From: Nitrobacter sp047149785
Lineage (GTDB): Bacteria > Pseudomonadota > Alphaproteobacteria > Rhizobiales > Xanthobacteraceae
Direction of reading: 5' to 3'
Assembly (NCBI RefSeq): GCF_047149785.1
Contig: NZ_BAAGBE010000001.1
Location: 1,488,001-1,552,000, forward strand
Length of the DNA: 64,000 bases
The notes below the pieces were generated by a model. It was not told the DNA's origin. It did not search any database and was given only the letters and a program-made list of their open reading frames with translations. Shown in pieces: positions 1-9,201 of this stretch (its first letter is position 1; each line of letters opens with the position of its first letter). The translations under genes and the position numbers were made by a program.

Positions 1-782
1 CCTTTCGCGATCGCCGCATTCACGCGCGCGATCTGCTGTTGCGGCAGGCTGAACTGCACGGCGATGGGCTGAAGCTGGGTGATGATGACAAGTCCGGTCG
101 CATCGGAAGCATGGATGATGTTGCCCCGATCGACCTGGCGCAGGCCCGTGCGTCCCGAAATCGGCGCGATAATCTTGGTGTAACCGAGCATCGCCTGGGC
201 GGTGTCGATCGCGGCCTGATCGGCCTTGATGAGCGCCTCCTGTTGCGCGACGACCGCCGTCTGCGTATCGGCCTGCTGTTTCGATCCGGCGTTGGAGGCG
301 GCCAGTTGCTGGTAGCGCTTCAGATCGAGGCGCATGTTGGCGAGTTGCGCTTCATCCTGAGCCTTCTTCGCGACCGCCTGATCGTACTGCGCCTGATAGA
401 TCACGGGATCGATCTCGCCCAGCACGTCGCCCTTCTGCACGTCCTGCCCTTCGGCGAAATTGACGGCGATCAGCTTGCCGTCGACCTGCGAGCGCACGGT
501 GACCGTGTTCAAGGCCCGGACTGTCCCGACGCCGTCGAGATAGACCGGCACGTCCTGGATGCGCGGCGTTGCAGCCAGCACCGGAACGGCATGATCGGGC
601 CGCGTCCTTCCGTCGCGCTTGTTCTGCGTGAATGCGGTCCAGCCGAGATAGGAGAGCCCTACGGCGACCAGGAGCACGATGACGATCCACACGGGACGTC
701 GCCGTCCGCGGCCCGTCACCTTGTTGCGTATGCCGGCGCCGGCCGCCTTCGCGGTTTCGTCCAGACCCGGTTTAAAGAGCAT
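1..782 (-). CDS. RND/MFP efflux periplasmic adaptor subunit (HlyD/AcrA family), 3' end outside window
   Basis: Membrane-fusion protein that links an inner-membrane RND pump to an outer-membrane channel. Reading the minus strand from the ATG at 782 gives a short cytoplasmic N-terminus, one membrane segment (VWIVIVLLVAVGLSYLGW), then a barrel-sandwich/biotinyl-like segment (VRSQVDGKLIAVNFAEGQDV, KGDVLGEIDPVIYQAQ) as in MdtA/AcrA proteins. The reading frame stays open to the window edge, so only about 260 N-terminal residues are present. It overlaps the 3' end of the upstream outer-membrane factor gene by 11 bp, so the two are co-transcribed; the RND pump gene probably lies beyond the left edge. 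The family is clear; the substrate is unknown. Confidence 0.85.
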   Translation of the reverse strand, partial: MLFKPGLDETAKAAGAGIRNKVTGRGRRRPVWIVIVLLVAVGLSYLGWTAFTQNKRDGRTRPDHAVPVLAATPRIQDVPVYLDGVGTVRALNTVTVRSQVDGKLIAVNFAEGQDVQKGDVLGEIDPVIYQAQYDQAVAKKAQDEAQLANMRLDLKRYQQLAASNAGSKQQADTQTAVVAQQEALIKADQAAIDTAQAMLGYTKIIAPISGRTGLRQVDRGNIIHASDATGLVIITQLQPIAVQFSLPQQQIARVNAAIAK

Positions 783-2256
783 TGCCCGCCCTCTCTATCC
801 TCGGTTCCCAGCCGCCGCCGAGGGACTGATAAAGACTCACGATCGCCAGGAGCCGCGCAAGCTGCGCCTGCGACAGCGAGTCCTCCGCCTGAAACAGCGT
901 CAGTTGCGTATTCAGCACGGTAACGATATCGGCGGTGCCGGCCCGAAGCTGCTGTTCGGACAGTTCGAACGCCCTGCGCGAGGCGGCAAGGACCTCCCGC
1001 TGGAGGCGCAGCCTCTCGGTGGTCTGGCGGATCGCGATCAACGCATTGTCGACGTCGGCGAACGCCGAAACGACCGTCTTGCGGTATGTCTGAAGCAGTT
1101 CGTCCTGTCGCGCCCTGGTATATTCGAAGTTGCCGAGAATCCTGCCGCCGTCGAAGATCGGCTGCGTCAGTCCGCCGGCCAGACTGAAGAAAGCCGCATG
1201 GGGCTGGAACAGCGCGACCAGGGCCGAACTCTGATAACCGCCCTGCCCCGTCAATTGAATGCTCGGAAAAAATTGCGCGCGCGCGCTGCCCACGTTGGCG
1301 GTTGCCGATGCGAGTTGAGCCTCCTGGCGGCGGATGTCCGGACGCTGCGTCAACAATTCCGACGGCAGACCCGGAGTCACCCGCGGGACGGCAATCCGGT
1401 TGAGCGAACCGCCCTTGACCTTCACGCTCTCTGGCGGACGAGACACCAGCGTCGCGAGCGCATTGATGTTCTGTCCCAGGATCTCACGAAGCGGCGGAAC
1501 GGCGGCCCGCTGGTTGGCCAGCACGCTTTCCTGTTGCGCGACGTCGAGATCGCTCCCGGTGCCGGCCTTCAGCCGCTGCTTGATCGCCTCGAGGACGCGC
1601 GCGGCGCTGGCGATGTTGCGCTCGGCGGTACTAATACGATCCTGCGCCGCAAGGACCTGAAAATAGGCGTTCGCAACGCTGGTCAGCGTCGTCAGGTCGA
1701 CCACATCGCGATCAAAGCGGCTCGCGGTCGCGGTTTCCTCCGCGGCCAGGGCGGCGTCGCGATTTTTACCCCAGAAATCGACCTCATAACTCGCGGCGCT
1801 CAGCGAAGTCGAGTAGTTCACGACCTCCCGACCGCCAATGCTCAAGCCGTTGGAGCTTGAGCCCGAAGTGCGGGAATAGCCTTCCTGACCCCCGACGCTG
1901 ACGCTCGGCAGCAGCGCCGCCCCCGCGATCCGGGCCTGCTGGTCGGCCTGAATGATCCGCGCCGTGGCAGCGGCAATGTCCAGATTGACGGTCTGGGCTT
2001 CCTCCATCAGGCTCGTCAGTTCGGAAGAGCGAAAGCCGCGCCACCAGTCAAGCGTGGGCGGGGCGGCAGCCGCGCTCGGCCGCACGGCGTTGTAGCCGGC
2101 GGGAATGTCCAGCGCAGGATCCGGAAGATCCCTGGTCAGGATGCAGCCGGCCGACATCGCAGCCGCCGCCAACACCGGGAGAAGCGTGGCGGAACGCCAA
2201 ATCCATGTCGAAGCCCTCTTCGGATCGACCGGGTCCTTCGCCGAAGGATCACTCAC
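772..2256 (-). CDS. NodT/OprM-family outer-membrane efflux lipoprotein
   Basis: A 494-residue outer-membrane factor forming the exit channel of a tripartite efflux system. The N-terminus carries a hydrophobic stretch ending in a lipobox (AAAMSAGC, Cys near residue 38), so it should be a lipoprotein. The body contains two OEP-type repeats with typical motifs: YEVDFWGKNRDA, VLANQRAAVPPL, LPSELLTQRPDIRRQEAQL and LTQPIFDGGRI. Length fits the family (about 460-510). It is the first gene of the pair with the MFP gene at 1-782. The start at 2256 includes a cytoplasmic-looking leader of about 20 residues before the hydrophobic segment; a later start is possible. Confidence 0.9.
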   Translation of the reverse strand: MSDPSAKDPVDPKRASTWIWRSATLLPVLAAAAMSAGCILTRDLPDPALDIPAGYNAVRPSAAAAPPTLDWWRGFRSSELTSLMEEAQTVNLDIAAATARIIQADQQARIAGAALLPSVSVGGQEGYSRTSGSSSNGLSIGGREVVNYSTSLSAASYEVDFWGKNRDAALAAEETATASRFDRDVVDLTTLTSVANAYFQVLAAQDRISTAERNIASAARVLEAIKQRLKAGTGSDLDVAQQESVLANQRAAVPPLREILGQNINALATLVSRPPESVKVKGGSLNRIAVPRVTPGLPSELLTQRPDIRRQEAQLASATANVGSARAQFFPSIQLTGQGGYQSSALVALFQPHAAFFSLAGGLTQPIFDGGRILGNFEYTRARQDELLQTYRKTVVSAFADVDNALIAIRQTTERLRLQREVLAASRRAFELSEQQLRAGTADIVTVLNTQLTLFQAEDSLSQAQLARLLAIVSLYQSLGGGWEPRIERAGNAL

Positions 2257-3041
2257 GCCGGCCCCCGACGGGCGGTGGACGATAGGTATTTGCGTGAGGT
2301 GGGGGCGTCCCGTGCCAACCTATTTCAGTGTGAAAGAACGATGCGGGCACCAGTCGTTATGCTTTCTCTTAGAACGGCCCTATTCTAGCGGCCCGATCAA
2401 TCGACGGACAGTCCCTGCCCGGCCACGATCATTAGATACGTTCCATTGAAGCCACGCCCGCGGATGGCCCGGACTTACCAAAAGCCCCGTTTTGAAAGGC
2501 TTTCCCGGCGCTCCGGTCGCAAACAGGTGCGGCAATCTTACCAAGATTTCATGCATCGCTGCGGCTCCGGGCCGCACGCCACCGAGGATCCTCGGGTCAG
2601 GAAGCGTTCTTCGCGCGACTCGCTCCCGGCCAATACGGATGAAGCAGACGAATCAAAGCGCGCAAAACCCTTAAAACGACAGATATGCCCTTTGCAGGCG
2701 CGCGATCCTGGGCTTGAGACGGCACGCCGCAACAGCGCCGGCGGGCGTCCGTCGGGGTGGGTCATTGCACGGAATGGCTGGCCTGTCCTGCTGATGACCT
2801 TCGCTCACTTGTGCCGTCTCCACCTCTCAACTAGTCTGGTGGCTCAGAAGTTCGCATCGCGCGTCCGGCGGGTCCGTCAAGCGAACTGCTGAACCCGAAC
2901 CACACCGGAGTCATAAGGTTGCCGATGTCCCTTTGATTTCGAAATTCGCGCCAAAGGTTGCTGCAAGGACATGCGACCTTCGGAATCGGGACACCAGGTT
3001 GCCGTCAAATCCCGCAACTGCTGACAAGATTTTAGCACCTC
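2257..3041. other. Intergenic region, no gene supported
   Basis: Divergent spacer of 785 bp between the efflux operon (minus) and cysK (plus). Short open frames exist on both strands but their translations are Arg/Pro/Ser-rich with no family resemblance and no convincing ribosome binding site. It must contain promoters for both flanking transcription units; I could not assign a specific operator or riboswitch. Confidence 0.5.
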
Positions 3042-4082
3042 ATGAGAATCAACAACGACGTCGTCGAAGCGATCGGCAACACACCGCTTGTCAAGTTGAG
3101 GCACGCATCGGAAACGACGGGATGCACCATTCTCGGCAAGGCCGAGTTCATGAATCCGGGCCAGTCGGTCAAGGATCGCGCCGGCAAACAGATGATCCTG
3201 GAAGCCGAAAAGCGGGGCGATCTCAAGCCCGGCGGCCTCGTGGTCGAAGGCACGGCTGGCAACACCGGCATCGGTCTCGCCGTCGTCGCCAGCGCGCGCG
3301 GCTATCGCACGATGATCGTCATCCCGGAAACGCAGAGCCAGGAAAAGAAAGACATGCTGCGGCTATGCGGAGCCGAACTGGTCGAGGTCCCGGCGCTCCC
3401 TTACAGCAATCCGAACAATTATCAGCACATCGCGAGGCGGCTCGCGGACGAACTGCGCAAATCCGAGCCCAACGGCGTGCTGTTTGCCGATCAATGGAAC
3501 AATCTCGACAACCCCAAGGCTCACTACGTTTCGACCGGCCCCGAAATCTGGGAGCAGACCGGCGGCAAGGTCGATGGATTCATCTGCTCGATCGGGACCG
3601 GCGGCACGCTGGCCGGGACCGGCGCATTCCTGCGGGAGAAAAAGAAAGACATCGTCATCGGCGTCGCCGACCCCCGCGGAGCCGCCATGTATGAATTGTT
3701 CAAAAACGGCGTGGCCAAGGCAACTCCGGGAGGATCGATCACCGAGGGAATCGGACTCGGCCGGGTGACGCCGGTCATTGCCGATGCCAAGGTCGATGAG
3801 GCTTATCTCATTCCCGACGAGGAAGCCGTTCCGGTGATCTACGATCTGCTTGAACACGAGGGGCTTTGCCTTGGCGGCTCGACCGGCATCAATGTCGCCG
3901 GCGCAATTCGTCTTGCAAACCAGTTGGGGCCAGGCCACACGATCGTGACGATCCTGTGCGACTCCGGCAACCGTTATCAGTCGAAGCTGTTCAATCCCGA
4001 CTTCATGCGCTCCAAGAACCTTCCCGTGCCGCAATGGCTCGAAAAGCGCAGCACGGTGAAGATTCCCCTCGCGCCGGCCTAG
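3042..4082 (+). CDS. cysK: Cysteine synthase A (O-acetylserine sulfhydrylase)
   Basis: PLP-dependent enzyme making L-cysteine from O-acetylserine and sulfide in the cytoplasm. The PLP lysine is Lys44 in NPGQSVKDRAGK; the substrate loop EGTAGNTGIGLA (about 69-80) and the phosphate-binding loop SIGTGGTLAGTG follow, then the serine motif CDSGNRY near the C-terminus. At 346 residues it is slightly longer than typical CysK (about 310-325). Identity as CysK rather than cystathionine beta-synthase is supported by lack of heme or CBS domains. It is divergent from the efflux operon and convergent with the aap transporter; 16 bp separate its stop from the aapP stop. Confidence 0.92.
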   Translation: MRINNDVVEAIGNTPLVKLRHASETTGCTILGKAEFMNPGQSVKDRAGKQMILEAEKRGDLKPGGLVVEGTAGNTGIGLAVVASARGYRTMIVIPETQSQEKKDMLRLCGAELVEVPALPYSNPNNYQHIARRLADELRKSEPNGVLFADQWNNLDNPKAHYVSTGPEIWEQTGGKVDGFICSIGTGGTLAGTGAFLREKKKDIVIGVADPRGAAMYELFKNGVAKATPGGSITEGIGLGRVTPVIADAKVDEAYLIPDEEAVPVIYDLLEHEGLCLGGSTGINVAGAIRLANQLGPGHTIVTILCDSGNRYQSKLFNPDFMRSKNLPVPQWLEKRSTVKIPLAPA

Positions 4083-4098
4083 GCTGCCTTTAGCGCTC

Positions 4099-4842
4099 TC
4101 AACGCAGGATCTGGCTGAGGAAAAGCCGGGTCCGCGGATGTTTCGGATTGGCGAAAAAATTCGTCGGCGTATTGGATTCGATGATCTGCCCTTCGTCCAT
4201 GAACACGACGCGGTCGGCCACCTCCCTGGCGAATCCCATTTCGTGAGTGACCACGAGCATGGTCATGCCCTCCCTGGCAAGATCGACCATCGTGTCGAGC
4301 ACTTCCTTGACCATCTCCGGATCGAGCGCCGATGTCGGCTCATCGAACAGCATGACCTTCGGATTCATCGTGAGCGCCCGCGCAATCGCCACGCGCTGCT
4401 GCTGGCCTCCCGACATCTGGCCCGGATATTTGTTGGCCTGTTGAGGAATCTTGACGCGTTCGAGGAACTTCATCGCCGCCGCCTCGGCGTCCTTCTTCGG
4501 GACATGGCGGACCCAGATCGGAGCAAGCGTACAGTTTTCGAGCACTGTCAGGTGAGGAAACAGGTTGAAGCTCTGGAAAACCATTCCGACCTCGCGCCGG
4601 ACTTCCTCGACGCGTCGCAGACTGGGGCCAAGTTCGATTCCATCGACGACGATCCGGCCCTCCTGAAATTCCTCGAGCGCGTTGATGCAACGGATCAGCG
4701 TCGACTTTCCCGAACCTGACGGACCGCAGACCACGATACGCTCGCCTCGCGCCACGTCGAGATCGATATCCCGCAGCACATGGAAGCTGCCGAACCATTT
4801 GTTGAGGCCGACGATGGAAACGATGGCGTTCGCGTCTGTCAT
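4099..4842 (-). CDS. aapP: General L-amino acid ABC transporter, ATP-binding subunit
   Basis: ATPase of a polar amino acid uptake system. Walker A is GPSGSGKST (about 40-48), followed by the signature MSGGQQQRVAIARAL, Walker B with MLFDEPTSALD, and the H-loop VVTHEMGFA. I place the start at the ATG at 4842 (MTDANAIVS). A TTG at 4860 would overlap the aapM stop and add six residues with no family support. It is the last gene of aapJ-Q-M-P. The ordered four-gene operon with two very unlike permease subunits matches the Rhizobium Aap broad-specificity system. Confidence 0.93.
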   Translation of the reverse strand: MTDANAIVSIVGLNKWFGSFHVLRDIDLDVARGERIVVCGPSGSGKSTLIRCINALEEFQEGRIVVDGIELGPSLRRVEEVRREVGMVFQSFNLFPHLTVLENCTLAPIWVRHVPKKDAEAAAMKFLERVKIPQQANKYPGQMSGGQQQRVAIARALTMNPKVMLFDEPTSALDPEMVKEVLDTMVDLAREGMTMLVVTHEMGFAREVADRVVFMDEGQIIESNTPTNFFANPKHPRTRLFLSQILR

Positions 4843-4856
4843 GGCACATCCCAAGC

Positions 4857-6377
4857 TCAACTTCGCCCGTGCGGATTCAGCCGATTTTCGACGAACAGCG
4901 AGTATCGGGACATGCCGAAGCAGAACACGAAATAGATGATTCCGGCAAAAGCGAACCCGGTGAACAGCGTGGTGGGCGTCGCCCAGGTCGGATCCGCGAA
5001 CGAGGCCCGCAAGCTTCCGAGCAGGTCGAACAGAGCGATGATGGAGACCAGCGATGTGTCCTTGAACAATGCGATGAAGCTATTGACCAGTCCGGGGATG
5101 ACATGCCGCAGCGCCTGCGGCATCACGATGAGTCCCGTCGTCGTCCAGTATGACAGACCAAGCGCATGGGCGGCTTCGGCCTGTCCACGCGGAATCGCAG
5201 CCAGACCGCCGCGGATAACCTCGGCATTGTAGGCGCCCGCGAACAACGCGATGCCGATCAGAACCCGGACCAGGCCGTCGACGGTGAAGTTTCCGGGAAG
5301 AAAAAGCGGAAGCATGTAGGTCGCGAAAAACAGCACCGTGATGAGCGGAACGCCGCGCCAGAACTCGATGAAAGCGATCGAGAAAATCCGGATCAGCGGA
5401 ATGGTGGCGCGCCGTCCAAGCGCCAGCGCGATGCCGATCGGTATCGACGACACGATGCCGGTCACAGACACCACGAGCGTCACCAGCAAACCGCCCCAGA
5501 GACGGGTATCGACGACCGGAAGGCCGCCGCGATCGAGGTGCATCACCGCGATCACCAGACCAATGCCGACGAACGTCGTCAGACCCGCAAACAACGCGCG
5601 CCAGCCCGCACGGAATGCGCCGTTGAGAAGAAAGAGCAGCAGCGACACGATCGCAGCAGTGCACGCCAAGTCGTACCAGACCGGCTGATCGGAATTCTGG
5701 AGCCGGTCGCGGAGCCACGTCAGCGGCCACGCCAGAAAGTTCGCCGCATCGCCGATCCATGCAACGGCATGTCCCGCAAGCCGTAATACCGGACCGATTC
5801 CGCCTGCTTCTCCTGACGCGGCGAGCTGCCGTCCGACATCGCCGACGCCGTCGGCCAAGCTCGAGAGAAAACCGGCGGTCCAGCGCACGCCGAACCCCTC
5901 GATGCCTCCGCCATGCAGCAGAAAAAAGGCTACGACGGGGAACCCAACAAAGAACAGGCCGGCGTTGAGACTCTTGGCGGGCAGACGAGGAATTAGTAGC
6001 GGCAACAATAAAACCGCGGCCAGCAGGAACGTCAGATTCACGCGCCACCGTTCAGGCTCGGGATAAAAGCCGTAAATGAATTGCGTGATCTTCGCCTGAA
6101 CGAACGGCCAGCACGCCCCGACCGACTTTCCCGCGTCCGCGGCCAGACACGATGTTCTGTCCGTGCCTTCCCAGACCGCGTCCACGAGAAGAAACCTGAT
6201 CGCCGGGACAATGATGAACCACAGCAGCACGATACCGACGACCGTCAGCAGCACGTTGCCCGGAGAATTGAGCAGACGAGTCCGAAGAAAGCTGGAAAAG
6301 CCAGTGGTTCTGACCGGCGGGGGCCGCTCCGGAACAAGGTCGGCGCGAACGAACGCGTAGTCGGACCGATCGGTCAT
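4857..6377 (-). CDS. aapM: General L-amino acid ABC transporter permease (AapM)
   Basis: Inner-membrane permease of the Aap system, HisMQ family. The C-terminal half holds the conserved binding-protein-dependent transport region (WRGVPLITVLFFATYMLP; then IRGGLAAIPRGQAEAAHALG, the EAA loop contacting AapP). At 506 residues it is well over the Rhizobium AapM length; the extra sequence is N-terminal and central hydrophobic segments, a form seen in this family branch. It overlaps aapQ by 4 bp (6374-6377), indicating translational coupling. Confidence 0.92.
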   Translation of the reverse strand: MTDRSDYAFVRADLVPERPPPVRTTGFSSFLRTRLLNSPGNVLLTVVGIVLLWFIIVPAIRFLLVDAVWEGTDRTSCLAADAGKSVGACWPFVQAKITQFIYGFYPEPERWRVNLTFLLAAVLLLPLLIPRLPAKSLNAGLFFVGFPVVAFFLLHGGGIEGFGVRWTAGFLSSLADGVGDVGRQLAASGEAGGIGPVLRLAGHAVAWIGDAANFLAWPLTWLRDRLQNSDQPVWYDLACTAAIVSLLLFLLNGAFRAGWRALFAGLTTFVGIGLVIAVMHLDRGGLPVVDTRLWGGLLVTLVVSVTGIVSSIPIGIALALGRRATIPLIRIFSIAFIEFWRGVPLITVLFFATYMLPLFLPGNFTVDGLVRVLIGIALFAGAYNAEVIRGGLAAIPRGQAEAAHALGLSYWTTTGLIVMPQALRHVIPGLVNSFIALFKDTSLVSIIALFDLLGSLRASFADPTWATPTTLFTGFAFAGIIYFVFCFGMSRYSLFVENRLNPHGRS

Positions 6378-7582
6378 CCGCCCATGCTCCTGGCGACGCG
6401 CCAGCCATAGACGCTCATGAGCGCACTTGTCGCAAGCGAGATCAGCAGATAGACGCCCATCGTTATTGCGATGATTTCGATGGCTTGCCCGGTCTGGCTC
6501 AGCGTCGTTCCGGCAAACACCGAGAACAGATCCGGATATCCGATGCCGACGGCCAACGACGAATTCTTCGTGAGGTTGAGGTATTGATTGGTCAGCGGCG
6601 GGAGGATGACGCGCATGGCTTGCGGCACCACGATCAATCGCAGCGTTGATCCGCGCGAGAGCCCGAGCGACGCCCCGGCCTCCATCTGACCTTTGTGGAC
6701 CGAAAGGATTCCGGCGCGCACGACCTCCGCGATGAACGCGGCCGTATATGTCGAAAGCGCAACGGCGAGCGCGACGAATTCCGGGGTCAACCGCGCCCCG
6801 CCGGAAAAATTAAATCCTTTGAGGACAGGCGTCTCGAATGTGAAGGGAGCGCCGAAGAGGAGCACCACGACCAGCGGAACGCCAATCAACAGACCCGAAA
6901 TATAAGGCCACACGACCACCACTCGTCCATATTGAAAGAGCGCGCGGCGCGAGTAATGGCGCAGCAAGAGGCAGCCGATGGTGGCAGCCACGACCGCGAC
7001 GACAAAGGCAAGAAGCCCCTCGTGTTGTCCGATCGGCTTCGGAATGACGAAGCCGCGATTGCTGAGAAAGAAGGTGTCGAAGATCGAAAGGCTTTGCCGC
7101 GGACTCGGCAGCGTTCCCAGCACCGCAAGATACCAGAACAAAATCTGGAACAGCAGCGGCTGGTTTCGAACCAGCTCTACATAGCCGCCCGAAATGCGTG
7201 ATATCAGCCAATTCGGCGACAACCGCCCGAGCGCCACGGCAAAGCCGATGATCGTCGCAATGACGATGCCGACCACGGCTACCAGCAGAGTATTGAGGAG
7301 GCCGACCAGGAACACGCGCGTGTAACTGTCGCTTTCGGAATACGGGATCAAAGTCTGGTTGACGCCGAATCCGGCGGTCTGCGACATGAAGCCGAATCCC
7401 GAGGCGACGTGCTGCGCCTCCAGGTTTCCCCTCGCGTTGGCCACGATCTCGTAGCCGATCCATGCCAGGATGGCGAGGAACAGGACCTGCAGCGCAAGTC
7501 CGCCCCAGCCCGCCTTCCCGCCTAGCGCACGCCGCAGCTTGAGGAAGAACTGCAGCGGCGGCTTTCGAGGCTCTGCGGCCAT
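6374..7582 (-). CDS. aapQ: General L-amino acid ABC transporter permease (AapQ)
   Basis: 402-residue inner-membrane permease partnering AapM. Several hydrophobic helices are visible, with the motif VELVRNQPLLFQILFWYLAV and the EAA loop RAGILSVHKGQMEAGASLGL near the C-terminus, typical of HisMQ permeases. Length matches Rhizobium AapQ (about 400). It lies 17 bp downstream of aapJ and overlaps aapM by 4 bp. Confidence 0.93.
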   Translation of the reverse strand: MAAEPRKPPLQFFLKLRRALGGKAGWGGLALQVLFLAILAWIGYEIVANARGNLEAQHVASGFGFMSQTAGFGVNQTLIPYSESDSYTRVFLVGLLNTLLVAVVGIVIATIIGFAVALGRLSPNWLISRISGGYVELVRNQPLLFQILFWYLAVLGTLPSPRQSLSIFDTFFLSNRGFVIPKPIGQHEGLLAFVVAVVAATIGCLLLRHYSRRALFQYGRVVVVWPYISGLLIGVPLVVVLLFGAPFTFETPVLKGFNFSGGARLTPEFVALAVALSTYTAAFIAEVVRAGILSVHKGQMEAGASLGLSRGSTLRLIVVPQAMRVILPPLTNQYLNLTKNSSLAVGIGYPDLFSVFAGTTLSQTGQAIEIIAITMGVYLLISLATSALMSVYGWRVARSMGG

Positions 7583-7599
7583 CGTTGCGGGCGTTGGCG

Positions 7600-8634
7600 C
7601 TAGCGGATCGGCGGCGCGTACTGAATACCGCCCCGGTTCCAGAGTTTATTGAGCCCCCGCGCGATCCCGAGCTTCGAACCCGCACCGACATTGCGGTCAA
7701 ACGCCTCGCCATAATTTCCGACCGCCTTGACGATACGCGCGACCCAGTCCTTGGTCAGGCCCAGTTGTTCGCCGAAATTGCCATCGGTCCCGAAGACGCG
7801 CTTCAGTTCCGGGTTATCCGATTTGGCCATCTCGTCGACGTTTCTCTGGGTTATGCCGAGTTCTTCGGCATCGATCATTGCAAACAGCGTCCACTTGACG
7901 AGATCGAACCACTGATCGTCGCCGTGACGCACCATCGGCCCGAGCGGCTCCTTCGAGATGACCTCGGGCAGGACCGCGTGATCGGCAGGATTGGAGAGCT
8001 TCAGCCGTTCGGCATAGAGTTGCGAAATATCGGCGGTAAAAACGTCGCACCGGCCCGATTCGTAGGCTTTGATGGTTTCGTCGGCCGTGCTGAACGCGAT
8101 GACCTCGTACTTCATCTTGTTGCTCTTGAAGTAGTCGGCAAGATTCTGTTCGTTCGTGGTGCCCGTCTGCACGCAGACTGACGCGCCGTTCAATTCCAGC
8201 GCCGAATTGACCTTGAGCGATTTCCTGACCAGAAATCCCTGTCCGTCGTAATAGGTCACGCCGGTGAAATTTCCGCCAAGCGACGTGTCGCGCGAGAGCG
8301 TCCACGTCGTATTGCGCGACAGGACATCTATCTCGCCGGATTGCAGGGCGATAAACCGGTCCTTGGCGGACAGCGGGACAAACTTGACCTTGCTAGGGTC
8401 GTTGAACACGGCGGCCGCAATCGCGCGACAGACATCCACATCGAGCCCCGTCCAGTTGCCTTTGTCGTCAGGCGCGGAGAACCCGGGCAACCCTTGGCTC
8501 ACGCCACAAGACAGCATGCCTCGCGCCTTGACTGCGTCGAGCGTGGTCGTCGCCTTCGCAGACTCCTGCGCGGATGCCGATTGCAATGAAAGACCGGCAA
8601 CGCAGGCGAAAATGACAGCAAGTACGCATTTCAT
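7600..8634 (-). CDS. aapJ: General L-amino acid ABC transporter substrate-binding protein
   Basis: Periplasmic binding protein capturing L-amino acids for AapQMP. I start at the ATG at 8634 because it begins a clean signal peptide (MKCVLAVIFACVAGLSLQSASAQ) and has a GAAAGG ribosome site; earlier in-frame codons add Arg-rich sequence that precludes export. The mature protein shows the family motifs LDAVKARGMLSCGVSQGLPG, WTGLDVDVCRAIAAAVF and GRCDVFTADISQL. Promoter expected in 8635-9201. First gene of the operon. Confidence 0.93.
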   Translation of the reverse strand: MKCVLAVIFACVAGLSLQSASAQESAKATTTLDAVKARGMLSCGVSQGLPGFSAPDDKGNWTGLDVDVCRAIAAAVFNDPSKVKFVPLSAKDRFIALQSGEIDVLSRNTTWTLSRDTSLGGNFTGVTYYDGQGFLVRKSLKVNSALELNGASVCVQTGTTNEQNLADYFKSNKMKYEVIAFSTADETIKAYESGRCDVFTADISQLYAERLKLSNPADHAVLPEVISKEPLGPMVRHGDDQWFDLVKWTLFAMIDAEELGITQRNVDEMAKSDNPELKRVFGTDGNFGEQLGLTKDWVARIVKAVGNYGEAFDRNVGAGSKLGIARGLNKLWNRGGIQYAPPIR

Positions 8635-9201
8635 GGTAATGCCTTTCAGGGACATCGATGGATCGTCAGTTCGGCGGCGTTCAGACGCCGGGTTGGGCCT
8701 TGCTCGATTTGTTTTCTTCACCAATCCGGCCAAAATGGACCTTGTCGATTACCGAGGCTGAAACTCGCGGCAGGCCTCTCGATACAGGGTTACCAAAGGA
8801 GCTGGATTTCATCACGGAAATGACTGGCGGGCGGCCTGTTCTAACATTCGCACGCTGTATCAGCGAGCCCTCCTGCGCGTGAAGCTGCCGGCGGAGTTTT
8901 TGAATTCGATATTAATTCGATATTGATGTCCGGGGCGCATAGCTAGCGAGGCGGTTCCGAAATCGCTTCATTTTCTCAGCCAGTCCCTCGAGCGAACTCC
9001 GCCGTGCAATGGTGTGTCTCCGGATTTACGACACCGATCGGGTCGCGCCGGTCAAATTCACTCCGCTGGCGAGCAGGGTCAAGGGGTTGACGAGGGTCTT
9101 CCCCTTCCTGTTACTAACAACATCACTCCGGAACCAGGATCCGGCTCGTTTCGAGGCAAGCGCGTCAGCGGCAAAATGCCTCCTTTGACAGCGGCGAACA
9201 G
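8635..9201. other. Intergenic region between aapJ and metC
   Basis: Divergent promoter region of 567 bp. An AT-richer stretch near 8900-8930 with repeated ATTCGATATT is a plausible promoter zone. I looked for a SAM-type riboswitch ahead of metC and could not recognise one. No gene is supported. Confidence 0.4.

Noticed and set aside
2446..2892. Possible 148-aa gene between the efflux operon and cysK
   Set aside because: Composition is Arg/Ser/Pro-rich, no ribosome site, overlaps other equally long frames; looks like non-coding spacer.
8635..9201. SAM-type riboswitch ahead of metC
   Set aside because: No SAM-I, SAM-II or SAM/SAH-like pseudoknot pattern could be recognised by eye.
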